Source of the DNA: Williamsia sp. 1138
GTDB lineage: Bacteria; Actinomycetota; Actinomycetes; Mycobacteriales; Mycobacteriaceae
Assembly (NCBI RefSeq): GCF_002095435.2
Contig: NZ_MJEJ02000032.1
Coordinates: 1-64,000 of the forward strand
Length of the DNA stretch: 64,000 nucleotides
Direction: 5' to 3'
Each line of letters opens with the position of its first letter. Position 1 is the stretch's first letter. The position numbers were made by a program, and so were the translations under genes. The notes beneath the pieces are model-generated. The model searched no databases, was not told where the DNA came from, and saw only the letters and a program-made list of their open reading frames with translations. This document shows, piece after piece, positions 49,824 to 58,426 of this stretch.

Positions 49824-50079
49824 AACGCCCCTCCCGTGGTTGTCGTTGTGCAGTCGGTCTGTATCTCGGTAGTCGTTCGGGCTGAAGGCAACAGCGGATG
49901 GGTTATCCGTGACATTAAAGATCAGATGACCGTACTTAAATGCGCACAGGGGTTTCATGCTGCATACAGAGATCGGTGATGATCCAGATTTCGTTACCCC
50001 GCACAGCGGGGGCCTCAAACCGTAAGTCGACTTCGGTGGAAGTTTGCCTGGCTAAGCGCGTTACAGGAATTGCGGGCTA
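49824..50079 (-). promoter_or_regulatory. Leader/promoter region of the NRPS operon
   Basis: These 256 bases between the TetR gene and the NRPS start hold no gene. A small hairpin with a CCCCGC stem is visible around 49995-50011, and AAGTCGACTT near 50025 is a 10-bp palindrome. Either could be regulatory; neither is clearly the TetR operator. GGGAGGGG at the start-proximal end is the ribosome site. Confidence 0.35.
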
Positions 50080-50667
50080 TCAGGCAAATCCCGCGGTCAT
50101 CATCGCCGTGAGCATGTCGATGATCTCGTCCGGCTCCGAGGCGGACTGCTCGCCGAGTTCTGCGCGTCGCTCGTAGTCCGCGATCAGCGAGAACATCGCG
50201 GTCGCGACCGCCGCTACGCGGCGAAGTCTGGCGGGTTTGTCGGCCTTTATCGATTTATTCAGTTGGTCAAGAACTTTCGGCCATTCGGTGTAACCTGTTG
50301 GGATTGATTCATCGGGCCAATGCGGGCGGATGGCTTCGAGAAATCGGGCATAGTGAGTGCCCTTCATCTGCAGGATCGGGAGTACCAGCACTTCGATCAG
50401 ATCGCGAACTGCCGGTTGTTCTCCTTGTGCGGCAAATGCTTCCAGCATTTTGGCGCGCTCGTTCTCCATCGGTCCGAGGCGCCGGGCCACGATCGCAGCG
50501 ATCAGTCCCTGGCGGTTGCGGTAGTGGTATTGGACGGCCGAATTGTTCCGGTGCCCGGCCGCCACGGCGACGTCCCGGAGGGGCACCTCATAGCCGCGAG
50601 TCGCGATCAGCCGTTCCGCGGCGTCGAGCAACTCGCGTTTCCTGTGGTCGGGCCCGTTGTCTGCCAT
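50080..50667 (-). CDS. TetR-family regulator of the NRPS locus
   Basis: A 195-residue repressor-type protein. The N-terminal HTH is RKRELLDAAERLIATRGYEVPLRDVAVAAGHRNNSAVQYHYRNRQGLIAAIVARR. The remaining helical domain (HYARFLEAIRPHWPDESIPTGYTEW) binds an unknown ligand. It lies 256 bases upstream of the NRPS on the same strand, which makes it the probable local regulator. It is divergent from the antigen-85-like gene. Confidence 0.9.
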   Translation of the reverse strand: MADNGPDHRKRELLDAAERLIATRGYEVPLRDVAVAAGHRNNSAVQYHYRNRQGLIAAIVARRLGPMENERAKMLEAFAAQGEQPAVRDLIEVLVLPILQMKGTHYARFLEAIRPHWPDESIPTGYTEWPKVLDQLNKSIKADKPARLRRVAAVATAMFSLIADYERRAELGEQSASEPDEIIDMLTAMMTAGFA

Positions 50668-50769
50668 GTGACCTCCGAGCTTATCGTCAGCCCTTCACAT
50701 CGAGCGTTGACATGGTTTACTTCTCGCCGGTGGCGTATTCGTGAGTCGTGACGTTCAGGGGAATCGCAA

Positions 50770-51764
50770 GTGAGACGGCAGCTTTCGGTAATCATAACTG
50801 CAGTGATCCTCTGTGTCATTTGTGAGCTTGGGGTGATGTCGCGGCGGCCGCCGCCCCTGACGCCCGAGAGTCCGTGGAAACGGCCAGGATGCAGAAGATG
50901 GTCATGGTTTCGCCGCAGCGGGCTGCTCTCACGGTCTTCTCGCCGGCCATGCGCAAAGCCGTCCGGGTCGATGTGCTCCTGCCGTCGAAGCGTGCGCCGG
51001 GCGTAAAGCGGCCCACCCTTTACATGCTCGACGGGATCGACGCCGGTGTGTACAGCGGCTACACGCAAAGTGGGTGGACGCAGTACACGGGCATCGTCGA
51101 CTTCATGGCGAACAAGAACGTCAACGTCGTGTTGCCGATCGGCGGTACGGGAAGCTACTACACCGACTGGCAGCGCGACGATCCTGCGCTCGGCAGGAAC
51201 AAATGGGAGACGTTCCTGACGCGAGAGCTCCCGCCGCTGATCGATTCGACCTTCCAGGGCAACGGCCGCAACGCTGTCGAGGGGCTGTCCATGGGGGCGA
51301 CCGGCGCGATGATGCTCGCGGTGCGCAACCCCGACCTCTACGCCGGCGCCGTGCTGCTCAGTGGTTGCCTCGACCTCGGCGACCCGGCAGCGCAGAATGC
51401 GACCACGGGCTCGGTGCGGACCCGTGGCGGCGAGCCGGACAACATGTGGGGGACGGAATACAACAGAACGTGGGCGGCGCACGACCCGGGCATGAACATC
51501 TCGGCGTTGCGCGGAAAGCCCCTCTACGTTGCGGTCGGCAGCGGCCTGCCCGACCCGGCACTGGGATTGGCGGGCCTCGCCTCGCCGGTCGGCGGCGTCC
51601 TCGAGGCGGCGGCCCTGGCGTGCACCCGGTCTTTCGAGACAAAGGCGAAAGCCGCCGGCGTGGACATCACCTTCGATTACCGCGAGGGCTTGCACTCATG
51701 GGGCTACTGGAACGAAGACCTCCACCGATCCTGGCCCACGATCGCCGCCGCTCTCGACCTCTAG
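50770..51764 (+). pseudogene. Antigen-85-like (mycolyltransferase/esterase family) gene with an apparent frameshift in its signal region
   Basis: From 50874 to 51764 one frame encodes an alpha/beta-hydrolase of the antigen 85/corynomycolyltransferase group: PTLYMLDGIDAGVYSGYTQSGWTQYTGIVDFMANKNVNVVLPIGG, nucleophile Ser in EGLSMGATGAMML, and His in GLHSWGYWNEDL. Such enzymes are exported and attach mycolates to trehalose or arabinogalactan. The only export signal, RRQLSVIITAVILCVICELG, begins with GTG at 50770 but in another frame. The mature frame has a stop at 50823 and then reads DVAAAAAPDARESVETARM with no start before the GTG at 50874. A one-base shift near 50820-50838 would join the two parts. 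It is a pseudogene, a sequencing error, or an odd cytoplasmic variant. Confidence 0.65.
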
Positions 51765-51822
51765 GAGACTCATCAGCTGAGGCGGCCGGGTCCCGGTTAA
51801 GCGTGCGTGCTTATATGGTCGC

Positions 51823-52590
51823 ATGACCGATGCCGTGCAGGACCCGGGCATGTCCGCGCTCGATGGAAAGGTCGCGGTCGTCACCGGGGCATCCTCAGGG
51901 CTCGGGGCCGCCGTTGTACGTCTGCTCTCCTCTCGGGGCGCGCGAGTGCACGGTCTGGCACGAGACGAGGGTCGTCTGTCCGAGGTGTTCGCAGGCGTGC
52001 CGCAGGGCAGGTGGCGTATCACCGACCTCTCCGATCCCGGTGCCTGCGCCGACGCGATCTCCGACACCGTCACCGAGTTCGGCCGCATCGATGCGCTGGT
52101 GAACGTCGCGGGCGCACACACCATGCGGCACACCCCGGCGGTCACCGACGACGAGTGGCACCGTGACCTCGCCGTCAACCTGAACGGGCCGTTCTTCTTG
52201 TGCCGCGCTGCGCTACCTCATCTACTGCAGACGGCGGGCAACATCGTCAACGTCGCGTCGACCGCAGGAACCCAGGGGCAGGCGTATTCGGCAGGATACT
52301 GCGCCGCGAAACACGGACTGGTCGGTCTGACCAGGGCGTTGGCCGTCGAGTACGCCCACACCGCCGTACGGGTCAACGCAGTCTGTCCGGGCGGCATGCT
52401 GACCCCGCAGGTCAGCAATTTCGTCGCACCCGAGGGCGCCGACTTCGACCTCATCATGCGAACCGCATCGCCGCGCGGCATGTCTAAGCCTGATGAGGTG
52501 GCAAAACTCATCGCGTTCCTGGCCAGCGATGACGCTTCCGCGGTGCATGGTGCCGTATACGCCGCCGACAACGGCCGCTCGGCCGACTGA
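51823..52590 (+). CDS. Short-chain dehydrogenase/reductase
   Basis: A 255-residue NAD(P)-dependent oxidoreductase. The cofactor loop is VVTGASSGLGAAVV, followed by NVAG (ALVNVAGAH), the catalytic Ser in NVASTAGTQ, and the Tyr/Lys pair in YSAGYCAAKHGLVGLTRALAVEY. The C-terminal CPGGMLTP is typical. The substrate is unknown. It is a single gene between the antigen-85-like gene and the convergent VOC gene. Confidence 0.9.
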   Translation: MTDAVQDPGMSALDGKVAVVTGASSGLGAAVVRLLSSRGARVHGLARDEGRLSEVFAGVPQGRWRITDLSDPGACADAISDTVTEFGRIDALVNVAGAHTMRHTPAVTDDEWHRDLAVNLNGPFFLCRAALPHLLQTAGNIVNVASTAGTQGQAYSAGYCAAKHGLVGLTRALAVEYAHTAVRVNAVCPGGMLTPQVSNFVAPEGADFDLIMRTASPRGMSKPDEVAKLIAFLASDDASAVHGAVYAADNGRSAD

Positions 52591-52624
52591 ACTCGAGTGG
52601 GCGGTGAGGTCTGAGCTGATCAGC

Positions 52625-53140
52625 TCACAGCTGCCAGGGGTTTGCGTACCCCCGCGGCACCAGGCCGTCGAACATCGACCGCATGTCGTCAGAGAGCTTC
52701 ATCAATTCGATGTACGACCCGAGGGCGCCGCCCTCGATATACGCGAATTCCATTCCCACGCCTGCGAATTCGCCGGATTGAACGATGTCGACGCCGGTTG
52801 CACGAAGTTGTTCGACGGTGCGGTCGAAGTCCTCCGGAATCCACGCGACGTGATGGAGGCCTGGCCCGTGGGAGCTCAGGAACTCGGCGTATAAACTCTC
52901 GCCTGCCACGGGTTCGATGAGTTCGAGCTGCTGTCCACCGGCATAACCGAGAGACACGTGGATGGTGTAGTCGGCGGGCCGTCCTCGGTAGGTGCAACGC
53001 TCGGGCGTAAATGCGACATCCGGGATGCGGAGCCAGGATTCGACGCCGTAGGAAGCTGTCAGTTCGTCCTCGGCGGCCGCGATGTCGGCTACCACCCAGG
53101 CGAGTTGAAAGATAGGCCCGTGCGCGTACGGCGGCGTCAC
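52625..53140 (-). CDS. VOC-superfamily (glyoxalase-like) protein
   Basis: A 171-residue metal-dependent fold protein with two beta-alpha-beta-beta-beta repeats: IFQLAWVVADIAAAEDELTASYGVESWLRI and PGLHHVAWIPEDFDRTVEQLRATGVDIVQSGEF, ending with YIELMKLSDDM. Candidate metal ligands are Gln, Glu, His and Glu in the expected places (QLAWVV, LELIEP, LHHVAW, YIELM). The GTG at 53140 overlaps the stop of the upstream DUF4190 gene as GTGA. Function is unknown. Confidence 0.83.
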   Translation of the reverse strand: MTPPYAHGPIFQLAWVVADIAAAEDELTASYGVESWLRIPDVAFTPERCTYRGRPADYTIHVSLGYAGGQQLELIEPVAGESLYAEFLSSHGPGLHHVAWIPEDFDRTVEQLRATGVDIVQSGEFAGVGMEFAYIEGGALGSYIELMKLSDDMRSMFDGLVPRGYANPWQL

Positions 53141-53643
53141 AGCGCGAAGGCGAACCACAGCGCGCCGATGAGCACGCAGAGCAGGGTCAGCAACCCTCCG
53201 ACGATGATTCCGGTCCACGCCTGCGCCTCGCCGGATTCGTTCGGCCGGTCCCTGATCTGCCCGAGCCCGATGATCCCCAGGACCACACCGACAGGAGCGA
53301 GTGCCGCTCCGAAGCACATGAAGACACCCGGGATGGCGACCAGTGAGCAGACCATCGCCGCCGTCGACATCGCGTTCGTCTTCGGTGGGGCTCCGAGATG
53401 CGGGGCCATCAGGTAAGGGTTGGGCGCGTAGGGCCCGGGGAACGGACTCGATGGGTACGCGATCGGATAGGGCGGATAAGGCTGATCGAGAGCGGCCAGG
53501 TGATCGGCCTGGTACGGCATGTACGGGTCGTACGGCTGCCAGTAGTCGGCATCGGCTGCGGGCGGTGCGGGGTACTTGTTCAGATCCGGCCCGGTGCGCC
53601 GATCCCCGCCCGTGGTCCGATCAGCCCCGTCAGCATCGGTCAT
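53137..53643 (-). CDS. DUF4190 membrane protein (second copy)
   Basis: A 168-residue protein with a Pro/Tyr-rich N-terminal tail (PYDPYMPYQADHLAALDQPYPPYPIAYPSSPFPGPYAPNPYL) and two hydrophobic helices (MSTAAMVCSLVAIPGVFMCFGAALAPVGVVLGIIGLGQIR and AWTGIIVGGLLTLLCVLIGALWFAFAL). Its layout matches the protein at 18947-19447. GAGAGG precedes the ATG at 53643. Coupled to the VOC gene. Function is unknown. Confidence 0.88.
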   Translation of the reverse strand: MTDADGADRTTGGDRRTGPDLNKYPAPPAADADYWQPYDPYMPYQADHLAALDQPYPPYPIAYPSSPFPGPYAPNPYLMAPHLGAPPKTNAMSTAAMVCSLVAIPGVFMCFGAALAPVGVVLGIIGLGQIRDRPNESGEAQAWTGIIVGGLLTLLCVLIGALWFAFAL

Positions 53644-53768
53644 CGGTGCCTCTCGTCGAGATGTGTCCGCCAGTTTAAGGGAAGCGGGGCGGGCACCGAC
53701 GTGATCTGTCCGACGTTCGAAGGACGGGGAACCGTCAGGGCTGCAGGTGGTCGGAGTGCAGATACAAC

Positions 53769-53800
53769 GATGCCCGGCCACGTGAACGCGGCCGGGCATC
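53769..53800 (-). terminator. Hairpin after the MTB12-like lipoprotein gene
   Basis: An 11-bp perfect stem (GATGCCCGGCC at 53769-53779 with its complement at 53790-53800, loop of 10) lies 22 bases past the stop. The T content afterwards is modest. Confidence 0.6.
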
Positions 53801-53821
53801 GCCCGAAGGGTGACCGTCGGA

Positions 53822-54352
53822 TCAGCCGCCGTGGCTGCCGCCCATCGAGGCGAGATCGGCGATCGAGGTGGACGAGAGCTTCCATTGCCCGCCGGCGTTG
53901 ACGAAGGTGACCGGCATGGCGACGGGCGCGGGTGTGTGCGGGCTGGCGACCTCGACGTTCGCAGTCGCCGAATCGGCCCCGTCGGCCGTCACGGTGGTGA
54001 CGGTGAACTTGTCGGGGGTGTACCCGGCCGCGGTGAATCCGCGGGCGAGTCCGGACAGCTGCATACCGATCCCGGGGTCGGTCGAGTCGACCAGCTTCGC
54101 CGACTCCGCGGGGTCTGTGTCGGGCGAGAGGACGGTACGCAAGGTGGTCTGGGCCTCGGTGGCTTCCAGTGCACTCGCGGTGTCACCGCCGGCGTCCGAA
54201 CTGCTCGATGTCGAGGCCTCGGCCGAGGTCTCGGTGGCGACAGAACTCGTCGCCGTGGACGAATTCGAGGTGCTGTCGTCACTGCACGCGGCGGCACCGA
54301 ACGCGGCCAGACCGATCAGGGCCGCCGTGGCCATACTCTTGCGGATGTTCAT
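53822..54352 (-). CDS. MTB12-like lipoprotein
   Basis: A 176-residue exported lipoprotein. The signal peptide MNIRKSMATAALIGLAAFGAAACSDD has the lipobox AAAC. A Ser/Thr/Ala-rich linker follows. The C-terminal domain (TTLRTVLSPDTDPAESAKLVDSTDPGIGMQLSGLARGFTAAGYTPDKFTVTTV through ASPHTPAPVAMPVTFVNAGGQWKLSSTSIADLASM) matches the low-molecular-weight antigen MTB12 (CFP-2) family. Function is unknown; members are surface or secreted antigens. Confidence 0.85.
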   Translation of the reverse strand: MNIRKSMATAALIGLAAFGAAACSDDSTSNSSTATSSVATETSAEASTSSSSDAGGDTASALEATEAQTTLRTVLSPDTDPAESAKLVDSTDPGIGMQLSGLARGFTAAGYTPDKFTVTTVTADGADSATANVEVASPHTPAPVAMPVTFVNAGGQWKLSSTSIADLASMGGSHGG

Positions 54353-54375
54353 TTCTCACTCCTCGACACCTGGTT

Positions 54376-54393
54376 GGTTAGCCAACACTAACC
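54376..54393. promoter_or_regulatory. Inverted repeat in the MTB12-like gene promoter
   Basis: GGTTAG-CCAACA-CTAACC has perfect 6-base arms, nested with GTTGG-TTAG-CCAAC. The arms match half-sites of the DtxR/IdeR iron box, but the spacing is 6 instead of 1, so iron control is doubtful. Confidence 0.35.
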
Positions 54394-54563
54394 TAGGCGC
54401 GACGAGCGATCGCGGCGGCGGCCGAACACGACGTCTTCGTGTTCGCCCGCCGTCGGCTCCCGGCTGCAGTGCGTGGATCGCGGGCATGGGGCCTGCGCTG
54501 GATCCTGAGCTTTGCGAAATATATTGCCGTCGAGCGAATTACACGGACACGCGATAGATTCAT

Positions 54564-55256
54564 GTGGACATCGAGGTTGAAGGGGTCTGTGCATTGACGG
54601 GGGTGGGTCCGGTGGTTCGCCGGGTGGGGATGGTCGACGATCACCTGTCTCCTGTCTGGGGTATCGAACGAGTGGTCGATCGCGTCGACGACCTCGAGTT
54701 CGCAGGTGCTGCGACCAGCGTCGCTGAACTGCTCGGAATTCACCTCCCACTCGACGTCGTGGTCCTCGATCTGCGGCTGACGGATGGCACCACGCCCCGA
54801 GAGAATGTCGAACGGCTCAGTGCGCGGGGTATCCACACCATCGTCTACACCTCCGGTGAGTACCCTGACCTCCTGCGATCGGCCGCTCGCGCAGGCACGC
54901 TCGGGGTCGTCTTGAAATCCGCCCCTGAAGAGGTTGTGGTCGAGGCGATCAGGCGAGCCGCCGCCGGACACGCTGTGCTCACCACCGAATGGGCTGCGGC
55001 CATCGACGCCGACCCGAGGCTCGACGCGGTCGAATTGTCGCCGCAACTTCAGAAGGTGTTGGCGCTCTACGCTTCCGGCGAGACCTCGGCGAGTGTCGGG
55101 GAGTCTCTGGGCCTGCAGACCGACACGGTGAACGAGTACCTCAAACGAATCCGGCAGCGCTATGCCGAGGCGGGGCGTCCCGCGCACACCAAACTGGACC
55201 TGTTCAAACGCGCGGTGGAGGATGGATGGCTGCCGACCCCGCTGCGCAATCGTTAG
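54564..55256 (+). CDS. NarL/FixJ-family response regulator
   Basis: A 230-residue regulator. The receiver has the acidic pair in RVGMVDDHLSPVWG, the phosphoacceptor Asp in LDVVVLDLRLTDGTTP and the conserved Lys in LGVVLKSAPEE. The C-terminal LuxR-type HTH is LSPQLQKVLALYASGETSASVGESLGLQTDTVNEYLKRIRQRYAEAGR. The start is GTG at 54564. The kinase gene begins inside its last codons. It is the first gene of a four-gene regulatory block. Confidence 0.88.
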   Translation: MDIEVEGVCALTGVGPVVRRVGMVDDHLSPVWGIERVVDRVDDLEFAGAATSVAELLGIHLPLDVVVLDLRLTDGTTPRENVERLSARGIHTIVYTSGEYPDLLRSAARAGTLGVVLKSAPEEVVVEAIRRAAAGHAVLTTEWAAAIDADPRLDAVELSPQLQKVLALYASGETSASVGESLGLQTDTVNEYLKRIRQRYAEAGRPAHTKLDLFKRAVEDGWLPTPLRNR

Positions 55257-56443
55257 CAGCGACCGACGATCCCGGCGACGGCGATCGAGTTCTACGGGTG
55301 ATGTCGCGATTCATAGGTGCCGGATTCCTGGCCTACCTGCTCGTGGCCCTGCCGGAGATCGGTCCCGATGCCGCGATCGTTGCCGCGTGGTGGACGCCTG
55401 TGGCGCTGATCCTCGCATTCGGGCCGGGAATCGCGTTGCTGCTGAGTACATTCTGGGCCGGCCTGCGTTGGCTACCTCGGTGGGGTGCGGTATGTGCCTG
55501 TGGGTATCCGATCGCTGTTCTGCTATGGCTGCCTGCGTGGAACGACCAGCTCATCGACTCGTCACGCAGCACGTGGCTGGTGAACTTCTCCGGCCTCACC
55601 AGCCTGGCGGCAGCCTTGGCGTGGCGACCGATGTGGACGTTCGTGCATTTGGTGCTCGTCTCCGCCGCGGTTGCTTTCATCAACGAACTCGGTCGGGGTG
55701 GTCGCGATGCCATCGGGGTGCAGCTCGTTTACGAGACCACGTGGGCGGTGGCTTTCAGCATGGTGTTCCTGGTCGCCGCGATCATGGCGTTGCGCACGGG
55801 GAGGTTGCTCGACGCGACCCGCGCAAACGCTCAACAGGTCACCGCCGCGGCTGCGGCGAGCAAGGCGCAGGCGGCCGAACGCGCTCGCTTCGATTCGCTG
55901 ACACACGACCACGTGCTCGCGACACTACTGGCCGCCGAGGGTGCAAATGGCAGCGAGAAGCTTGCGAAGCAGGCCGCAGCTGCGCTGTCTGAACTCGATC
56001 GATTGTCGTTGCCCGATGATCAACAACAGAACTGGTGGCGGTCGGCCGACGTGGCGGCGAGTCTTCGCGCAGCGGTCTCGGCGGCATCGGATCTGTTCGA
56101 GACGGAGGTGCGCATCCACCCTGGAGCGGCCGACATGCAGTACCCGGCGGCCGCGGTCCGGGCGCTCGGAGAGGCGATCGGTGAAGCCTCTCGAAACAGC
56201 TCGGTACATGCAGGCCGGGATGCCGATCGTGTGGTGCTGATCGAAATCCTCGAGGCCCAGGTGCGGGCGGTGGTGGCGGACAACGGCGTCGGTTTCGATC
56301 CGGTCAGAGTCCCGCCGGGACGGCTGGGCATAAAGGTGAGCATCATGCAGCGCATGATTCAGATCGATGGCGGGTCAGCCTTGGTCGATGCCCGGCCCGG
56401 CGGCGGTACGTCGGTTCAGGTGGGCTGGGTGGCGCGATCGTGA
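55226..56443 (+). CDS. Membrane sensor histidine kinase (NarL-type partner)
   Basis: A 405-residue kinase. Roughly six hydrophobic segments fill residues 30-215 (GAGFLAYLLVALPEIG through SMVFLVAAIMAL). A short linker leads to a HisKA_3-like box (RARFDSLTHDHVLATLLAAEG). The ATPase domain has the N box in RALGEAIGEASRNSSVHAG, G1 in VVADNGVGFDP and a G2-like RPGGGTSVQVGWV. The ATG at 55226 has GGAGG upstream and overlaps the regulator gene by 31 bases; an ATG at 55301 is an alternative. The signal is unknown, probably membrane-associated. Confidence 0.83.
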   Translation: MAADPAAQSLAATDDPGDGDRVLRVMSRFIGAGFLAYLLVALPEIGPDAAIVAAWWTPVALILAFGPGIALLLSTFWAGLRWLPRWGAVCACGYPIAVLLWLPAWNDQLIDSSRSTWLVNFSGLTSLAAALAWRPMWTFVHLVLVSAAVAFINELGRGGRDAIGVQLVYETTWAVAFSMVFLVAAIMALRTGRLLDATRANAQQVTAAAAASKAQAAERARFDSLTHDHVLATLLAAEGANGSEKLAKQAAAALSELDRLSLPDDQQQNWWRSADVAASLRAAVSAASDLFETEVRIHPGAADMQYPAAAVRALGEAIGEASRNSSVHAGRDADRVVLIEILEAQVRAVVADNGVGFDPVRVPPGRLGIKVSIMQRMIQIDGGSALVDARPGGGTSVQVGWVARS

Positions 56444-57471
56444 GGTTTCGTCAGCAGCGACGTGAGGACGCGTCGACGATCATCGGGATGCAGTCGCGGG
56501 GTGCCGTGGTGGTCGCTGCTCTACTGCTGCTCGGATACCTGGTGACCACGCTGGGCACCCTCGAGCAGGTGCGATCGGTCTGGCCGCTCGTCGCGGGGTT
56601 CCTCGTACTGGCGGCAGGTATGGCGACCCTGCTGTTCGCCTCGGGTGACCCACTTCCACTACGGCCTGCACTGGTGATCGCAGCGGCACCCACGGCGATG
56701 TTCGTCCTTGTTCTGCCGGTCCTGGCCGTGCCGCTCGGGAACAGCCTGCAGCTGGGACCGCCGCTCGGTGGAAGTGTCGTGCTCTGCTCCTTCATGTGTG
56801 TGCGGGGCCGGGTGAGACTGGCATGGCTCGCGTTGGGTGGATCATTCGTGGTACTGGCCGTATGGGGGGCGACGACAGGGCAGGGGCCGCTGATTGCCGT
56901 GGGCCAGGGCCTCGGGAACGTCGCGGTGATGCTGATGGCCACGTTCTTTGCCTACCTCCTGCGGCCGGCAGCAGCAGCCATCTACGAGCTCAGGGCGCAA
57001 TCCGTGCGGCAGGTCGCGGTACAGGCTGCGGCGAAAGCCTCGCGTACCGAACGCGATCTCCAGTTGGACAGGCTGAACACGCTGGCCAGGCCCCTTCTCG
57101 AGCCGATGGTGAACCGAACCGCGATGACAGACGGGCAACTCGCGGAAGCAGCGCTCGTCGAGGCGAGGCTGCGCGATGGCATCCGGGCGCGCTCATTGGC
57201 CGGCCCGGTGGTGACCGCCGCGGCGTGGGCGGCGCGCGCCCGGGGTGTTCGGGTCGTACTGCTCGACGATGGAGGACTCGTTGGTGCGGGCGATTCGACC
57301 CGGACGCGTCTGACGGAAGCGGTCGCGCGACACCTCGACGACGCCGTGGACGGAGAAGTCACGGTCCGCGTTCAACCGCCGGGACGGCCGGTCCTCGTCA
57401 CGGTCATCGTCGACACCGGGGCGCAGGTGGTCCGACACTCCTACAGCGCGGACACTGTCGCCGCCCGATAG
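56440..57471 (+). CDS. Kinase-like multi-pass membrane protein lacking clear catalytic motifs
   Basis: A 343-residue protein whose layout copies the kinase before it: hydrophobic segments to about residue 180 (VVVAALLLLGYLVTTLG through VAVMLMATFFAYLLRPAAAAIYEL), a helical linker, and a C-terminal domain. No phosphoacceptor His box and no N/G1 boxes can be seen; the end (VRVVLLDDGGLVGAGDSTRTRLTEAVARHLDDAVDGEVTVRV) looks like a worn HATPase fold. The GTG at 56440 overlaps the kinase stop as GTGA. It may be a pseudokinase that partners or restrains the active kinase. Confidence 0.7.
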   Translation: MRFRQQRREDASTIIGMQSRGAVVVAALLLLGYLVTTLGTLEQVRSVWPLVAGFLVLAAGMATLLFASGDPLPLRPALVIAAAPTAMFVLVLPVLAVPLGNSLQLGPPLGGSVVLCSFMCVRGRVRLAWLALGGSFVVLAVWGATTGQGPLIAVGQGLGNVAVMLMATFFAYLLRPAAAAIYELRAQSVRQVAVQAAAKASRTERDLQLDRLNTLARPLLEPMVNRTAMTDGQLAEAALVEARLRDGIRARSLAGPVVTAAAWAARARGVRVVLLDDGGLVGAGDSTRTRLTEAVARHLDDAVDGEVTVRVQPPGRPVLVTVIVDTGAQVVRHSYSADTVAAR

Positions 57472-57622
57472 GGCGCTCGCTACCCCCAGAACTGGGACTT
57501 ACCGCAGAGGTGGGGGCTTTCTAATCTTGGTTGGTCAGCAGAGACGCGGAGCGGAGCTCGACGAGGTCTCAGGCGTTTCTTGCGCCGATGACATCACCAG
57601 ATGACACCGGAAAGAGTTTCAG

Positions 57623-57895
57623 ATGAGTGTGGACAGCTACTTCTCGGCGCCGATGGTCCCGGAGGGCCAGATCCCGTCGCTTTCGGCTCGTGAGATCGAG
57701 GTGCTCCTCGCCTGGTTCGCAGCCGAATCGAAAGGGGAGGCGGCCACTGCACTGTTCATCACCTCTGCGACGGTCAGCACGCACATCACCAGAATTCGCG
57801 GAAAGTACGATGTGGTGGGCCGTCCGGCCCGGACGAAGGCGCAGCTGCTGGCCCGTGCGATCCAGGATGGGATCACCGCTCTAGACGACTGGTGA
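57623..57895 (+). CDS. Orphan LuxR-type HTH protein
   Basis: A 90-residue protein that is essentially one LuxR/NarL DNA-binding domain: PSLSAREIEVLLAWFAAESKGEAATALFITSATVSTHITRIRGKYDVVGRPARTKAQLLARAIQDGI. There is no receiver. Its end (GRPARTKAQLLARAIQDGI) resembles that of the NarL-type regulator at 54564 (GRPAHTKLDLFKRAVEDGW), suggesting it arose by partial duplication or competes for the same sites. It lies about 150 bases after the kinase-like gene and upstream of the rplN promoter. Confidence 0.85.
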   Translation: MSVDSYFSAPMVPEGQIPSLSAREIEVLLAWFAAESKGEAATALFITSATVSTHITRIRGKYDVVGRPARTKAQLLARAIQDGITALDDW

Positions 57896-57925
57896 ACCTG
57901 GCCAGAGTGCGCCGTTCGCCATGAT

Positions 57926-57955
57926 TTGGTTTTCCACCAGCGAGTTCCCTACACT
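57926..57955 (+). promoter_or_regulatory. Predicted promoter of the rplN block
   Basis: A -35 TTGGTT (57926-57931) and a -10 TACACT (57950-57955) are 18 bases apart. The segment from 57944 (GTTCCCTACACTAGA, then CGGTTGCC) is repeated almost exactly in front of rpsH at 62762. Confidence 0.65.
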
Positions 57956-58056
57956 AGACCGGTTGCCTGGGCACTTCCGTGTCTCGGGTGGCAAGACCGC
58001 GCGCGTCGGGTCGGAAATCCGGCGGGCATATTTGCAAACCAGGTCAAGGAGAAAAA

Positions 58057-58425
58057 GTGATCCAGCAGGAGTCACGCCTGCGGGTTGCCGACAACACCGG
58101 TGCCAAGGAAATCTTGTGCATCCGCGTGCTCGGAGGCTCGTCACGGCGCTACGCCGGCATCGGGGACGTCATCGTCGCCACTGTCAAAGACGCCATCCCC
58201 GGCGGAAACATCAAGCGGGGAGAGGTCGTCAAGGCGGTCATCGTGCGCACCACCAAGGAGCGCCGTCGTGCAGATGGTTCGTACATCAAGTTCGACGAGA
58301 ATGCCGCCGTCATCATCAAGAACGAGAGCGATCCTCGCGGAACCCGCATCTTCGGCCCGGTCGGCCGCGAGCTGCGCGAGAAGAAGTTCATGAAGATCGT
58401 CTCGCTGGCTCCGGAGGTGCTCTGA
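58057..58425 (+). CDS. rplN: 50S ribosomal protein L14
   Basis: A 122-residue protein at the subunit interface. It reads (GTG)[64 protein letters not shown]. The GTG at 58057 has AAGGAGA upstream and gives the family length. First gene of the spc block here. Confidence 0.98.
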   Translation: MIQQESRLRVADNTGAKEILCIRVLGGSSRRYAGIGDVIVATVKDAIPGGNIKRGEVVKAVIVRTTKERRRADGSYIKFDENAAVIIKNESDPRGTRIFGPVGRELREKKFMKIVSLAPEVL

Positions 58426-58426
58426 C

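Noticed and set aside
54370-54400. True IdeR/DtxR iron box upstream of the MTB12-like gene
   Set aside because: Half-sites match but the spacing is six bases instead of one; kept only as an inverted repeat.
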